Source of the DNA: Cytidiella melzeri
Taxonomy: Eukaryota > Basidiomycota > Agaricomycetes > Polyporales > Irpicaceae
NCBI GenBank assembly: GCA_022592445.1
Contig: JABYQR010000016.1
Coordinates: forward strand, 216,265 to 280,264
DNA length: 64,000 bases
Direction: 5' to 3'
Each line of letters starts with the position of its first letter. Positions within the stretch are counted from its first letter, which is position 1. Position numbers and translations under genes: made by a program. Below are positions 23,407 to 35,246 of this stretch, one piece after another. Below the pieces are notes generated by a model that was not told the DNA's origin, made no database searches, and was given only the letters and a program-made list of their open reading frames with translations.

Positions 23407-25062
23407 TCATCGCGCAACAGGCACACCGCCGCGGTATGCGCCCTGCGGGTGTCCTCCACGTGTCTGGGCCGGCTGAGTTGCAACAGGTGCTCCGTTCGGG
23501 CGACCTTGCGGTGTACCACTCTGATACACGACCTGCTGTGGAGGTGGTCCCTGCCTCTGCGGCTGTGGTTGAGCCTGCTGCTGTGGCTGCTGCTGAGCTG
23601 GGTTTCGTTTGGCCCGTTGCGTCTGCTGCTCGTTTGGCTCATTCATCGCACCCGGCGCGACGTAAAGTCCCTTGTCGATTTGCTGAGGAATAGGCTGAAT
23701 CTCTGTTCCGAGCTCATTCTCAATGCGATACAGGTTGAACCTGTCTTCATAGGTGACGAGGTTGATAGCGAGACCTAGATGTCCGAAACGGCCTGAACGA
23801 CCGATACGATGGAGATATGTCTCCGAATTCTTGGGCAAATCGAAGTTGATAACAACATTCACCGCCTGAATATCGATACCACGGGTGAGAAGATCTGAGC
23901 AGACTAGATTCCGGCATACACCCTTGCGGAAGTCGTGAAAAACACGATTACGATGAGATTGCAGCATCTTTGCATGGGAGTAGAAGCATGAATATCCGAG
24001 TTCCGTGACTTTCTTCGCTAGCAGCTCTACCCGGTTTGTGGAATTGCAGAATATGATGGACTGGTTGATTTGCAGCTGCAAAGCCGAGATGAGCAAGAGA
24101 ATGGATGTTGTGCGAGTAGGTCAACTTACCTTGGAGAAAAGGGTGTTGAGACAGTGTACCTTCTGTCGCTCCTCGACATAGGCATAGTACTGCGTGACTC
24201 CACGCAAGGTGAGTTCGTCCATCAGGTTGATCTCGTATGGTGAGTCCATGTGTTTATCCTAACAAATAATCAGAGGCTGTCACCCACGCGTAACTCCAGA
24301 GATATCCGCACCTTGAAGTCCTTGACAATCAAAGGAAAGGTTGCGCTAAAAAGCATGACTTGACGATCTTTGGGCATATAGCTAAGCAGTTGCTCCATCA
24401 CAGGCGAGAACTCTGGCGACAGTAGCTTGTCTGCCTCGTCCATGACGAAGACAGGGCAGTCGCTGAGGTCTGCCACGCTTTTCCCGACAAGATCCAGTAT
24501 ACGACCTGGTGTCCCTACCAGCACGTGTACTGTCTCTGATAGACGGATAATATCATCCTTGAGGGTCGTGCCGCCGGTGGTCACCATGACCTGCACATTC
24601 ATGTGTTTGCCAAGAATCTTGCACACCTGAGCTGTCTGCAGTGCAAGCTCACGCGTAGGGACGAGTAAGAGTGCTTGAATACGGTTCTTGTTGATGTCAA
24701 TTTGTTGGAGGGAGGGGATGACGAAGGCTGCAGTCTTGCCAGTGCCGTTTTTGGCTCGTGCGAGGATGTCACGTTTGGTGAGGGCGATAGGGATGGCTTC
24801 TTCTTGGATCGGAGAGGGATGTTCGTAACCAGCTTCAAAAATGCCCATAAGCAGTTCACGTCGTAGGTGCATGTGTTCGAACTCGATGCCCTTGGTCGCC
24901 GTGACATCTTCAGTCTGGGGGCGAATGTCTTTTGGTGGAGGTTGCAAAGTGGATTTCCAGCTCTCGCCACTGTATTATAGGTATTAAGTCGGGGTACGAA
25001 TCACTAAAAAGAAACATGGCTCACGCTGTTGACGATGAAGGGCGTGTTTGTGTCTGTGACAT
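23407..25062 (-). CDS. DHH1: DEAD-box RNA helicase Dhh1/DDX6
   Basis: ATP-dependent RNA helicase of the Dhh1/DDX6/Ste13 group. It promotes mRNA decapping and translational repression in cytoplasmic P-bodies. A short first exon ([15 protein letters not shown] 25062-25060) is spliced to AGESWKS...[14 protein letters not shown], which is typical of this family. All helicase motifs are visible: Q motif PSPIQ, motif I AKNGTGKT, Ia PTRELALQ, Ib [39 protein letters not shown] and [10 protein letters not shown]. An exon between about 24130 and 24255 carries [20 protein letters not shown]. The C-terminal tail is rich in Gln, Pro and Gly, usual in fungal Dhh1. No damage was seen. Confidence 0.96.
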
Positions 25063-25488
25063 GGGGATGGCAGATTATGTTGGTTATGCGAGCTGTGATG
25101 CAGTGGCTTGCTGGAGAGGATATGAATGGCGAGTAGGAAAGGCGATGAGCTCGTTGCTGGCAGCAATGGACAAGATATGTCCGAGGTTGTTTATTGAGAT
25201 GAGGCGGACTTGAAGTAGTCGTCTGGGTCGAGGTCGAAGGCAAGAGGGACAGCGTCGATGCTCCGCTCAAACGACAGGCAACGCGCGGCGCTTACGCAAC
25301 TCTATCAGGTTGAACTATCAACGAGCCTGTGCTCTACATCTAACAAATCTGCCTTTTGAAGCCAACCTGGATTCACGATCTTCATCTGAAGCTTTCTTTA
25401 TGACTCATGGTACAAGGTACAAAATAAAGCAACGGCAATGCTTGACGAACGATTATACTGAGTGCTTTACTTCACTTTACTTCGATTC
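25063..25488. other. Intergenic: DHH1 promoter and carboxylesterase 3' end
   Basis: About 425 bp. The right part is the 3' region of the esterase gene and the left part the leader and promoter of DHH1. No feature was recognised. Confidence 0.4.
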
Positions 25489-27746
25489 TTAGCACGTCCA
25501 GCTCCCACACGTAGGAAATGTCTAAACAAGGAGAACATGCTGAGCAAGGTATGAGTGAATTTGTCTGACTGCTGAGCTTACCTGAGGGAAGATCGGTAGT
25601 ACACCGTTCCAGAAGTCGCAGGCGTAATCAGCAGCAACGTAGTCCCCCAAGTCCGCGCCAGACAGAGAGTTTCCGAGCAATGCCAAAGATGTCGTGTCCT
25701 GTGGATCGTACTTTTTCCAACCTGGTGTCTGTGGTCCATTAAACGGATCTTAGGCAAGCTTGCGCTGTCAGCGGAGGTTGGATCACGGCGATCGAATGGC
25801 GCATAGTACCTTTGATAAAGTTAGTCCAAGCTTCTACCATAATGTCCGATACCCTGATCTCCTTTGGTGTAGCAGGTACGAACGGAGGGCTCAACTGGAT
25901 AAGTCTCCATTGACCCATGACAAAACGGATGTCTTCGCCGTGGAAAACGCCGATGCTCGTGCCGAGAGAGTTCAGGTTGCTTGCAAGTAAATCAAAGCGG
26001 TATCGCCATACAGGCAGACCCAGAGCTTGTGTACGTTCCGTCGCCAGATTGTGGACTAGACATTGCATATGCGCGTCTCTCCACATCGCTGAAGAAGCGT
26101 TGAACGCTGTAGGGAACGCCGTCGATGGAACAGGATAGAGCTTTTCCAGCTCAGTGAGATTGGCCCACGGAAGATTCAAATTGTTGCTTTTGCTGTAGAA
26201 CGTCAACAAACTTGTACGCCAGGACCAAGGAATGCAGTATACCTATACGCTGTGATTGTAGGGAGGTACGCGGTCGGCTCGCTGTTCACAATCAAGGTCC
26301 CTTCGTTCTAACCGATAACATGAGCATACAGTCATGTCGCAAAACACTTATCGCTCACAAGGTTGGTCCCACACAACAAGGGTATACGAGCTGTGTGCCC
26401 TTCTCTTGTCAGCTTGACGAAGCTAGTGCAAGAGACAATCAGACCCAATAGAAGCAAAACAGTTAGATGTCGCCTACTCTTTCCAGATTGTGACGTTATC
26501 TGTCACTGGTTGGAACTGAGTCCCTGTGGCAAGCAGGACCGTTTGCAGGTCAGAGCCCGACTTCTTGCGCAAGCAGTCTAGCAAGCCTTTCCCCGTCGGA
26601 CAGCTCATGTTGCTCGCGATTTTGCTTATCTGGTCGTTCAATGGCCACATTGGCTGGGAAGCTATGAGTGTGATCAGTTAACCGCATGCATTGGACTGGT
26701 GAAAGTTTACATACTGTCACCACTTTGCATTACGGCCGCTCTGATGATGGGGTCTTGGGCAAAGGCGGTCATGTACTGATTTGTCATCTCTGAAGAGAAA
26801 TGAGTCTGGGTTTCAAACACAACATATCAAAAGTGTTTTCTTACCGGCTCCAACAGACTCGCCTGTTGTACGAACCATCAGCCATCGCAACTCGGATATA
26901 GGAGGAATAAATTAGCCATCACCTCCCAAAGTGATCTTCTCAGGATCACCCCCAAATTGCTTTGCATTGTCCCTCATCCATTCGACCACGGCACGCGTAT
27001 CGAGTAAGCCAAAGTTCTGAGTCTCTCCTGCCTCTGCGATTTCCGCAGCGTGTGGGTAGCCAAAGAGAGATAAGCGATACCCAAAATTTGCGAAGACAAT
27101 ACCCTGCAAATAGAATAGAAATACACTTCGTGAGCTAGTCACGTATAACTAGTAGACACACTTTAGCCGCGAGAAATGAGCCGTCGACCTTTGGATCTGA
27201 CGCAGAGCCGGAGTCAAAACCGCCACCACTAGTTTAACGTCAGGCCAGACGGATACACTGAGGACGCGCGATATACTTACTACGTGTATATGTAAACAGG
27301 CAAGTTGCTAGCGTTTTGAGGTGCAATGACATTGACGAGGAGGCAGTCTTCACTTTGCACGGACGTCCCATTTCCGCCATCCGCGCTGGTACCAACCAGA
27401 AATAGTCAGTATAAACTGAGTTTTTGTGGGTAGTCACGCATAATCACCGTCCCTGCATACAAGCAGGCCCATACGCCGTGGCGTCGATGACCTGCCCTGG
27501 CTTTACCTTTACAGGTTGAGGTGGCCTCCATCGGTTTTCGCCCGAGGTATCATCCGCATATGGCACACCGAGCCATTTGTTCAAAGGGAGAGAGGTGGTG
27601 TTTGTGTCCAGAAAACCTTGGATAACGCCTGAGGTTGTTTCTACTAATAGCTGCCTGCTTGGCGAAATTGAGACTGAGGTAGAGTCAGATCCGTGTACTG
27701 CAAAAGCGAGCACCCAATGCAGGAGAAAGCCATAGAAGAGCCGCAT
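25489..27746 (-). CDS. Secreted type-B carboxylesterase/lipase
   Basis: Extracellular alpha/beta-hydrolase of the carboxylesterase type-B family; hydrolyses esters of uncertain nature. The N-terminus is a signal peptide (MRLFYGFLLHWVLAFAVHG). Family blocks follow across about ten exons: SGVIQGF, WLGVPYAD, the EDCLLVNVIAP block, GIVFANFGYRLSLFGYPH, NFGLLDTRAVVEWMRDN, FGGDPEKITL, the nucleophile GGESVGA built across a splice (a slightly weak GTGATG donor near 26905), QYMTAFAQDPIIRAAVMQSG, and a late exon with FHGEDIRFVMG that should supply the catalytic His region. The last short exon ends at TAA 25489-25491. Introns were placed by GT-AG borders and phase only in part, so exact limits of the middle exons are uncertain. 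Confidence 0.85.
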
Positions 27747-28292
27747 GTCTTGAGCTCAACAGACTGTTGGTTACTGGTGGGTAGTTGATAGGCGTTCTGG
27801 TGCTCATCTGGACGTGTATATATGGCGGGCAGAGTTCGGTGTGAGCTCGGCGGCCACTACCTTCTCTAGCATGCACCTGCGCGAGGAAGAAGCACGTAAC
27901 GTCAAGGTTATGCTCATTCTTCAATTGTCGGCTGTTCGTAGTAGTAACATCGAACGACGGCAGGCTTCGAAAGCTCGGCCTATATTAGACCGTATGACCT
28001 GTGGGCGAGAATCAAAACTAGCCCAGGCCATGCGTGAGTTGGACTTCGTACCGTGGTGCAACGCATAAATTTGACGGCCGTCCAGTGCCAACAGTCTCAT
28101 TGAAGTCCGAGAAGTCGAGCCCGAGGTGCCTCCGGCAGTCACCCTGGAAAATGCCGTAAATCAAGCGCCAGCCTTGTGGCGTCAGCATTGAAGAGCTTGA
28201 GGAGGCCTCCAAGTTGCAAACAGTGCCATTTCACCACTATTATTCTGTGAATTCAGTTATTCATACCAATGAAACGCGCATCGAGACTTGAG
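27747..28292. other. Intergenic upstream of the carboxylesterase gene
   Basis: About 545 bp between the esterase start and the stop of the first DUF1769 gene, both on the minus strand. Apart from the TATA element listed separately nothing was recognised. Confidence 0.4.
27817..27823 (-). promoter_or_regulatory. TATA box of the carboxylesterase gene
   Basis: A TATATA stretch 71-77 bp upstream of the esterase ATG, at a typical distance for a fungal core promoter. Confidence 0.45.
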
Positions 28293-29385
28293 CTAGTCTA
28301 CGTCGTCTGCTGAAGACCCTCCAACCTCAGCAGGCTCCGATACATTCTCTTCCTTGTTGTCCTCCTCTCCATCCTGCAACACCTCTATTGCAACACAGAA
28401 GAATACCTCGCCTAGCGGCGGGCCATTCTCCGACTCACTTTGAGCGTTACGAGCACAGCACACAAAGTTCACGGGACGTCCGTCCCATAATTTCATCATG
28501 TCGAGGCTGAATCCACCTGGTATCTTCAACTGGACTCCAGTCGAACTAAAAAGAAGGTAGTTATAGCAGAAATCCGCTGTTATCAAGTCCTTTGTGAATG
28601 TGAGCCTGGGAGCGTGGTACAAGGCACCTAAGTGTGAACGTACGTTGGGACCAAAGGTGACGAGCCTTCTGTGATTCGCGGTCTTAAAGAACGCCCGTCT
28701 CGCCTCTGCAGTACTCGCGGAGTCCTGTGGGAGTGCTTCTGGCCTAGTACCACTCTGGAAGGGTAGCGTCGAGGTGTTGTCCCCCATGGCCTTACTTGCA
28801 GGAAATTCTGGAGCTTTGTCCGAGCTGTCGACGGTACTGTGCATGAAATGCGTCATTGTCGAGATGAGAGGGGATAGAGCCCATGGTTTCGACTGTGACT
28901 GAAGATTCTGCTCCAGCGTAGGGTCGACATAACTGCATATATGTGTAGGCTATGAGATGCGGCCTGATGGGTTGTATGGATAGTGGACTCACTGCATGAA
29001 GGCGAGGATACTACTGAACCCCCATGGGATAGGAAGCGGCTTGTCAAACACGTTCCCAAAGAGAACATCGTCTGCTGAATGCGCTTTTAAAAACCTGCCT
29101 ACACGCACGACCGTGGTGAGCCTTACTTACGTTCCTTGTGCATGCAGATCTCGAGCGACCGGCGTACCTTGAAACTGTATACTCCACGTCACGTCCTTCC
29201 TGTCCTCTTGCTCAAAATACGCGCTGTTTTGCACCGCTCCACTGGGATCTGCAAAGCCTTTGATGTACACAGCGACCTTGCCCTCAAAGTCATGTGAAGA
29301 GACATCGATGCCTTCGCCGGTGTTCGCTCTGATCTCTTTCAAGTTCGTGGTGGATGGACCTGCGAGGATGCGGAGACGTGGCATC
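28293..29385 (-). CDS. DUF1769/UPF0590 family protein, paralogue A
   Basis: Member of a fungal family of unknown function (DUF1769/UPF0590). Visible family blocks: MPRLRILAGPSTTNL at the start, VAVYIKGFADPSG, VTWSIQFQG, a middle exon with GRFLKAHSADDVLFGNVFDK and IPWGF, YVDPTLEQ with KPWALSPLISTM, then DLITADFCYNYLLF and LWDGRPVNFVC, with EVFFCVAIE near the end. An acidic tail closes the protein. Four introns are expected. One, about 66 nt, lies between FGPN and DLITADFC and has a GTACGT donor; it keeps the frame and so is easily missed. Paralogue B has an intron at exactly the same place. The two genes are in tandem, 340 bp apart, which indicates local duplication. Confidence 0.85.
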
Positions 29386-29724
29386 GTTGTATTGGTTGAA
29401 TGAATGAGATATAGCCAAGTCGGCAGGCGTCGAGGAGGCAACTAGTATGATGGTGCATCTTCCACAGCAGCTCTCTCGTTGAGAGGAGGTAGTTCCTTAG
29501 CAGACCGTGACGTAGCTGATATGTACGAGCGTCTACCATAGACCAACATTATCTCTTGATCGGTCGTGCAGTGCAAAGCTTGAGGGGTATACAAAGTCAA
29601 ACTCCTGATTGGTTACGTACTACAGTCCTGTGAGAGTAATGTCCTACAAATACGAACGATAACAGTGGCTGATCTCGTCCATACATGGCTCCAGAATATA
29701 ATGTCAGATACAACCCTTCAGTGT
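29386..29724. other. Intergenic between the DUF1769 paralogues
   Basis: About 340 bp that must hold the promoter of paralogue A and the terminator of paralogue B. No specific element was recognised. Confidence 0.4.
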
Positions 29725-30803
29725 TCATTGTGTGGTATATAGCGGCTCGCAGTTGAGCGAAGCATACTCGCGGTATGTAGGCTGTGCGACCTTTTCAGGT
29801 TCAACCTCCGGCACCTTCTCAATGGCGACGCAGAAGAATATACGACCCCAAGGAGCCCCGTCCATGTTTTCACCTGGCTTCGCGCGTTCAGCGCAGACGA
29901 AACGTACAGGTTGGCCATCCCAGTATCGAAGAAGGTCTATCGATAGCCCGCATGGTAGCCGGAGGATGATGCTGTCGTGCCCGAACTCGAGAAAGTGATG
30001 GCAAAAGTCAGCGCTTATGAGGTCCTAACAATTGACCACACCGGCATAAGCAGTGATATCATCAAGAGAGAACGCAAAATCCACCTTGGGACCAAAAGAA
30101 ACTTCCTTGCGTCTTGACGAGGACTTGAAGTGAGCTTTGCGCTGTTTTCTGTGTTGTGGGACGGCGTGTTTCACTGTGGTCCCATGTCGCGAGCGAACGT
30201 CGGTCATGTCATCTGCCAAAGGTTCTACGCAGGCTGGGAAAGACGGAGGAATGTTGTGATGGGCGTTTTCGATGCGGGTATGTTGTATGTGGGGCATGGT
30301 AGAGAGAAAAGGAGAGAAGGCCCATGGTCGCGTACGTGACTGCAGACACTCCTCGAGCGTCGGATCAACGTATCTGGCGGGAGACATTGTGAGCGACGGA
30401 GTAACCAAGCCAGTGACAGAGACTGCGTACTTCATGAACCTCAGCGCCGCACCAAATCCCCATGGCAGCTTCAGCTGGCGGTCAAAGATGTTGCCGAATA
30501 GGATATCGTCTCCTGAACATGGCTGTAGAAACCGCCCTGTTCTGAAGGTGAGCTCGGATATTGGTGCATGACATATGTGCACATACCTTGCATTTGTATG
30601 CCCCAGGTAATACCGTTGCGCAGAGGATGGTCGAAATAGCGACTATGCCCTGGCGTTCCACTGTCCTCGGGCAGCCCTTTGATGTATACTGCTATTTGGC
30701 CTTCATATCCTTCCGATTTTATGTCGAAAGGTATGTCAGAGTTGGGTTCGATGGGAGTCAGGTTTGTCAGCGATGGTCCCGCAAGGATCCTAAGACGTGT
30801 CAT
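29725..30803 (-). CDS. DUF1769/UPF0590 family protein, paralogue B
   Basis: Second member of the same family of unknown function. Blocks in order: MTRLRILAGPSLTNL, IAVYIKGLPEDSG, ITWGIQMQG, then GRFLQPCSGDDILFGNIFDR, KLPWGFGAALRFM, YVDPTLEECLQSRTRPWAF, EVSFGPK, and in a last exon DLISADFCHHFLEF, YWDGQPVRFVC and IFFCVAIEKVPEV. A 60-nt intron with donor GTGGAT and acceptor TTGTTAG separates FGPK from DLISADFC. If that intron is overlooked the frame meets a TAG at its end and the gene looks truncated. The ATG at 30803 is the exact counterpart of the paralogue A start. A TATA-like TATATAC lies about 70 bp upstream. Confidence 0.84.
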
Positions 30804-31849
30804 TTGAGTAGCGAAGGAGGGAGCGACAATAATGAGCGGTAGGAGCCCAGCTCGCACGTCGGAGTAGAGTGTATATAAGCTAGACTGACTGAGAGTAGCG
30901 CAGCTACTTCAGAGAGGAAAAGCAGCAGTGAAATGGAACGAGAAAGCAAGAGGACAGCACCCGTTGTGAGGACATCTTGCCTGTTGCAGTGACGGTGTTT
31001 GCCGAACCGCTGTGTGTTCTACTAATTATAGCCATTCGTTCTCGCTGCGCACCGTTGTTGAGCTGCGGGAATAGGACTCGACAAAGGATGCGGGTATAGA
31101 TTCTCATGGCTGCTCCTCCTGTGTGAAGATGGTTGATTCCGAGGGCTGCGCGACAAGAGACTACGGTAGTGACGCTGGAATGGCAGACCTCTGTCAGCCA
31201 TATAATCAAGCGACAGGTAAGTGCTTGTTGTGTTATGCAGGCATTCCCACAAGAGAATTGGCGGTGGGGGGATCTGCCTCGTTGCCGGGCATGTCGGACG
31301 GACAGTGTGAACGCTCGCTGTTAGACAGTGTTAGTTGTGATGTGCGCTTACTTTGGCGGGTCAATGACAGCGGGCGCCGCTTTCTAAAGCGGCAGTGTCG
31401 GGAGGTTTGTGGGCCCCTGATTGGTAGAACAGACGCCGGAACGAGCAGGCACGATCAAAGTCGGACGTGGCCCAGACGTCTTGGACCTGATAGTGCAATC
31501 AAGTCCTGAGTAATGGTCGACGTCGCACAGCAGTGCCTGCTCTCCCCGCTCTCGACAACTAATAAGTACGCTCGCTGTAACTCTCCATTCTCTCCTGGAT
31601 ACTTTGCCAGGTAAGCATCCTCTTCACGCACAGCCCCGTCTCCAGACTCATCCACATCTGCTATTTATCACCATCAGTATAAAAGGACGTTCGTGGCACA
31701 AGGATTTCGCCGATCCCGCTGTCTCGCACTCTAAAAATCTCCTACGCTCTTTACGACCCACCTTCCTTTCAAGCACCCTTATCCGCACCCTGACCTCCAC
31801 CACACTCGCTCTACTACACTCAAACTCAGGTGGTTGGACTCGTCTACGC
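30804..31849. other. Shared upstream region of two divergent genes
   Basis: About 1.05 kb between the divergent starts of DUF1769 paralogue B and the DUF7729 gene. Open frames here have no recognisable content. TATA-like elements lie on each side (near 30872 on the minus strand, 31678-31685 on the plus strand). Confidence 0.4.
31678..31685 (+). promoter_or_regulatory. TATA box of the DUF7729 gene
   Basis: TATAAAAG, 165-172 bp upstream of the ATG at 31850. It fits a core promoter with a leader of roughly 130 nt. Confidence 0.45.
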
Positions 31850-33305
31850 ATGTTTACCCCACCACCATCCCCAGATCCATACCGTACCAAGCGTGCCATA
31901 TCACCGGCGCCACTGGCATGTATCGTAGCCGCAGATGAGGACGGATTTTTGGCGGTCCCGCTGGCACTAGACGAGGTTTCAAACTGCTCTTCACGGCAGC
32001 CACTCCAAGACTTACGGCAACAGAGCAAGCTTGAGACGACCCGACGTATCAGGTGGACAATACTGCTCGTCCCCGCTATCCTCATCCTCATCACGGCATC
32101 GACACGGTACATCTCACAATTTGCGAGCATCAGTTCATGGCCTTCAGAGCAAGAGTCCGTCAGCTCTGGCATGCCGACAGGGTGGCAGGGTCACAGGCGA
32201 GAGGCTAACCCAGAACCAGCGCCGCTTCCCCAAACAGATACTGCAGGTTCTAACATCACCACCCAGTCTGTACCACAGATACCGTCAACACCGCCGCAGC
32301 TACCTTCACCGTTCCCACAAGCCTTGGACGAGTCGCTATCCACAAACTTCACGACTCAAGCATGCGAAAATTTCTTCCTTAACATGACGTCGTCAGCGCC
32401 GTTCCGATCATGCCGCCCGTTCTCGCTACTGTTCCAGACTTCAAGCGAATTTGTACTGGTATGTCCTCGTTTATTCTCCTCTCACCACATTCTCTCCTCT
32501 ATGGCGCACATTGGGCTTCACGGCGCGGGGCGTGGAACAGCACGTCCAAGCCCGGTCGTGCGCCATGCCACATTTTTTGTTCGTGCGGTACCTTAAGTGA
32601 CCAACGACTGACCAATGCGTCTCCCTATCTTCTGCCGCCGCTGGCGTCCTGTGGTCTTTTGGTTCTGACCCTCATTGAAGCAGGCTCAGACAAACCTGAC
32701 GGGGCTAAACAACATCGTATGGGGGACATGCAACACGACCATAGACGAGGCACAATGCAGCGAAAACATGGCCTGGTTCGCAACCGACATACAGCAGGAA
32801 TGTTCTGAAGACGTCCAGGAGAACAACGCCGTAGTCATGCAGACGCTCAAAGGTGCGTCAGGCGTTTCGCCGTCTTCGTTCTAAAAATTGAGCGCCGTTG
32901 TGCTCACACACTCTCATACTCGTAGGTTTGCAGACGTATGACCTATATCGCACCACGGCTTGTCTAGCGGATCAGGCGACCAACGCCTATTGCTATGTCG
33001 AGGCGGTACACAGCACGTCTCCGGCGGACCTTTACTTTTACTCTTTACCGCTGGGGATCGAGCTGCCGGCGAGTATCACGCCAAGCTGCTCCCCGTGCAT
33101 GAAAAGCGTGATGGGCATTTTCGAACAAGCGGTCTCAAACAATACCGCGTTGTCTCAAGTTTACAACGGCGCGGCTACTGTCGCGAATAATGCTTGTGGC
33201 TCGGGTTTCGTGGCGACAGTGTCTACGAGCGGTGGTGATAGAGTAGCGGGTGTTTCGGTTGCAACGTTGGTCCTTGGGGTGCTGGTAAGCTTGCTGCTGT
33301 GGTAG
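31850..33305 (+). CDS. DUF7729-type cysteine-rich surface protein
   Basis: Fungal protein of unknown function with the conserved cysteine pattern I associate with DUF7729. A membrane segment (WTILLVPAILILITA) lies near residues 70-85 after a cytoplasmic-like N-terminus. A Pro/Ser/Thr-rich linker follows, then the domain: ACENFFLNMTSSAPFRSCRPFSLLFQTSS, NNIVWGTCNTTIDEAQC, QQECSEDVQENN, YRTTACLADQATNAYCY, LYFYSLPLGIELP, PSCSPCMKSVMGIF and VANNACGSGFV. The C-terminus is hydrophobic (VSVATLVLGVLVSLLLW), as in a GPI signal or second anchor. Two introns: donor GTATGT near 32460 with the acceptor before AQTNLTG, and donor GTGCGT near 32853 with the acceptor before LQTYDLY. Several NxT/S sequons suggest glycosylation. 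Confidence 0.8.
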
Positions 33306-33900
33306 AAGGCAGGCCCAACAATTGGATTGATGTAAGTTGCTATTTCGTCCCGCTCTTGTCGTAGGTGCTGATTCGATTCCGACAGACCTTAATATACCGT
33401 CTCACATTCCTACCAAACTTTCTTCGTTTCGTTCATCAGTTATCGCCATCACTACAACAGACTGATCATCTCACATGTCCCTTCGGCCTCGCGAATGCTA
33501 CACCCTAATCGCCCGCCTGTCCTTACTGTGTTGCATCTGTGGTGTCTATCTTATCTTCCGCCATCTACTTCGTATCTCTCTCTATCTTTGGGGCCTGTTG
33601 TTACTGTTTGGAAGTAACAAATCAGAGACTTTTGCCGTCGAGAAATGTATGTAATGTAGCATGCATAGGAGTGCAAGTTTGACATTCGTGCTCACTTGAT
33701 TTCCCTATACCTACTAATAAACAAACACAAACGAAAATCTCTATACGATGCTAGTGCGGCGTATGCGTGTACTGGGGTGTGATTAAAAACGAGCTTTCGA
33801 GGTATATATACAGCCAGCTGAAGATCCACCGTGTAATGTAAGACGCTGTGGCATCAAACTCCATAACCGACGTACTGCATGTACGCATGAAAAACCCTTT
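33306..33900. other. Intergenic between convergent genes
   Basis: About 600 bp between the stop of the DUF7729 gene and the stop of the ligase gene. AT-rich stretches may serve as polyadenylation signals. No other feature was seen. Confidence 0.4.
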
Positions 33901-35246
33901 TCACTCTGCATCTGCCCACACCTTATGCCGCTTGACGAGCTCCGCCACAATGTCCTCTTCTATCTCCTTTTGCGGCTCCTTCTCCAAGTCAATTTGCAGC
34001 CATGTCTCGGTGAACTGACTGGAATCTGGCTCTTGTGCGGGTTTAGTGCTGTTGGTAGGGGTAACGAAGACCACCTCAAATTTTCTCCGGTGCAGGTCGT
34101 TGCCGATGACGACTTGGTGGCCGTAGCGCGCCAGGGCGCCACGAGCTTTCGGAATGAGCAGGTCTGAGTCTGTCTCAAGCTGTGTTGAAAGGACGGAAGG
34201 AAAATTTCAGACTGATTGGACTCCGGTCTCGCAAGTTTTGAGACGGGGTAATACAAAAACCAGGAACAGTACCTTGAAGGAGACGATGTAGCCGTCGCGC
34301 GTCCATTCTGATACGAGAGGTTTCAGGATCTTGGGCACCTGGTCCATCTCGATGTGCAAACTTCCTTTGCCAGATTGAATCTTGTGCTCAGACTGGGTGC
34401 ACCACGTCGAAATCAGACATTTTTAAACATTCAAGATGCAGTCAGAGAATTGCTAGGAGGAGGACTCACCATTTTCTGCCGGGGGAGAAAGAAGTCGCTC
34501 ACGGCGGCCGCGAGGTAAAACATGGCGCTTCGACCACAGACAAAAAGTTCTTGGCTCAGGGCGCGGAGGAGCCATAGATAGTCGTTCACGGTCACAAACG
34601 TGAGCGTATGTAGAGTACCCGCCTTTTGAACTTGCTTGTACTGCGATAGCACCGAGATCAGCTGAGGGCGCTCAGCGTTCTTGACATCGATTCGGGTTGG
34701 TATCTCGGAATCGTCGACATCGAGAAAGTCGAGGAACGGATGTGTTGAGTGAGAGTAGTGGCGACTGAATGGCTGCAGGCTGAACTGCCGGTGCATGAAT
34801 ATGACTGCGTAGCCAGCTTTGAGGAAGTATTCCGCGGAGGTCGCGCCCCGTGTACCTAGCGACTGAATCAGTTGTTTGACCTCATCCAAGGGTGCGAATG
34901 TGACAAACCAGCACTGAAGTTGTCCAAGAATCGGACGCTGCAAACGCACACGCATGAGTCGACTTTGCAGTGCCCTGATTAGATTGTTGCGACCGAGCGC
35001 TCACACGTTGAGCTCAAGGGGAACCGTTGTTCCACCACTCTACACGCGCCAGTCAGTCAGAAGGGTCAATGCTAACACAGAAGACAGACTACTCACTGTG
35101 ACAAGCACGACCTTCCGCCTTGCCTCTCTCTGACGCTGTATGAAGTCGCGCACGCGTGCGACATCTTCATCCAGCGTCGGAGGCGGGGGTTGCGTGGCAA
35201 AGTAAGTCTCCGCAGAGAAAGAGGCTGATGTGTCTTCGGTAGCCAT
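33901..35246 (-). CDS. CAB2: Phosphopantothenate-cysteine ligase (coenzyme A synthesis)
   Basis: Joins 4'-phosphopantothenate and cysteine, the second step of coenzyme A synthesis, in the cytosol. Family blocks: VLVT then GGTTVPLELN, VRFLDNFSAG joined by splicing to TRGATSAEYFL, GYAVIFMHRQFSLQPFSRHYSH, AAAVSDFF, the HKIQSGKG block, LKPLVSEW, ETDSDLLIPKARGALARYGHQVVIGNDL and a C-terminal Glu/Lys-rich tail. About five introns are needed. The short exon that carries VRFLDNFSAG (near 34940-34910) was resolved by phase. The first exon starts at the ATG 35246-35244. Nothing suggests damage. Confidence 0.92.

Noticed and set aside
26900..26925. Apparent stop in the carboxylesterase after ITLGGDG
   Set aside because: An intron starting GTGATG restores the conserved GGESVGA nucleophile region in frame.
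30050..30110. Apparent premature TAG in DUF1769 paralogue B
   Set aside because: The TAG is the end of a 60-nt GT-AG intron at the same position as an intron in paralogue A; splicing restores the family sequence.
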